A DNA stretch of 64,000 nt. Source: Hybos culiciformis. Taxonomy: Eukaryota > Arthropoda > Insecta > Diptera > Hybotidae. The position numbers were made by a program, and so were the translations under genes. A model generated the notes under the pieces. The model searched no databases. It was not told the DNA's origin and saw only the letters and a program-made list of their open reading frames with translations. Shown piece after piece: positions 63,801-64,000 of this stretch (position 1 is the first letter of the stretch; every line of letters begins with the position of its first letter). The DNA lies in the NCBI GenBank assembly GCA_964007475.1, contig OZ023275.1, forward strand, positions 21,431,829 to 21,495,828, read 5' to 3'.

Positions 63801-64000
63801 TGTTCTTAAACTATGCGGTACGGACTGTTTTACATATTTTTTCGTAGGGATTATAAATAACTATATTTTTATTATTATATTTATTTGTACTGTTAAAAAT
63901 AAATAGCAGATTCAAACAGTAAAACAGAAATCTGTAGACTTATTATATTTCTCGAAAATAAAAGATCGTTATTCATATTTTCGTAATAAATGTTGATCTA
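57854..64000. other. AT-rich non-coding DNA to the window end
   Basis: No kinesin or DGK exon, RNA gene or bounded transposon was recognised. Open stretches are short and of simple composition. 59879-59915 and 63430-63650 are slightly less AT-rich but uninterpretable. Confidence 0.6.

Noticed and set aside
1..64000. tRNA or rRNA genes
   Set aside because: No GGTTCGAATCC-type B box with a matching cloverleaf and no rRNA-like block was found by eye; a dedicated tRNA scan could still find one.

Overview
This is a very AT-rich (roughly four fifths A+T by eye), repeat-laden eukaryotic window, most probably from an insect. The only recognisable cellular coding sequence is a run of six small spliced exons closely resembling insect Khc-73/KIF13 kinesin, plus one exon of a type I (alpha/beta/gamma-like) diacylglycerol kinase. 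Short introns with GT-AG ends, strongly AT-ending codons and many short TIR transposons fit an insect; a fly is plausible but not proven. There are no bacterial-type operons, rRNA, tRNA or CRISPR arrays.

Layout. 1-5.8 kb: AT-rich non-coding DNA with a 217-bp near-perfect foldback MITE (4775-4991) and a 3 x 21-bp repeat. 5863-7153: a foldback element built from stacked palindromes, with a perfect 9-bp target duplication. 7.2-19 kb: AT-rich DNA with a mariner-type MITE (12309-12790) and a small TIR element (18352-18670). 19128-25928: large inverted repeat (arms about 0.5 and 0.95 kb, 4.2-kb core) whose left arm was split by a hAT element (19604-20755) and whose right arm carries a 62-bp tandem array. 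26208-27496: TIR element with 8-bp duplication and ATGCA-rich ends. 31-33.3 kb: tandem duplication and two nearly identical 122-bp repeats. 36089-37209: hAT element with decayed transposase, split by a nested TIR element (36390-36973). 37.2-46.9 kb: AT-rich non-coding.

The most interesting locus is 46975-52711. Six intact exons (47668-50499) encode the neck/FHA/coiled-coil/MAGUK-binding-stalk part of a KIF13 kinesin. I found no motor exons in the preceding 47 kb and no C-terminal or CAP-Gly exons in the following 13 kb. A 428-bp TIR element (50638-51065) lies just downstream, then a diacylglycerol kinase catalytic exon on the same strand whose upstream reading frame is broken. The whole block is flanked by two less AT-rich arms that end in the inverted sequence CCCAATATACCA and share internal motifs. 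Either this is a normal kinesin gene with giant introns and a misplaced DGK fragment, or exons of two genes have been captured between the ends of a TIR transposon.

52.7-64 kb is AT-rich non-coding DNA with a divergent inverted copy of the 31.7-kb repeat (53440-53735), a (TA)n tract and no supported gene.
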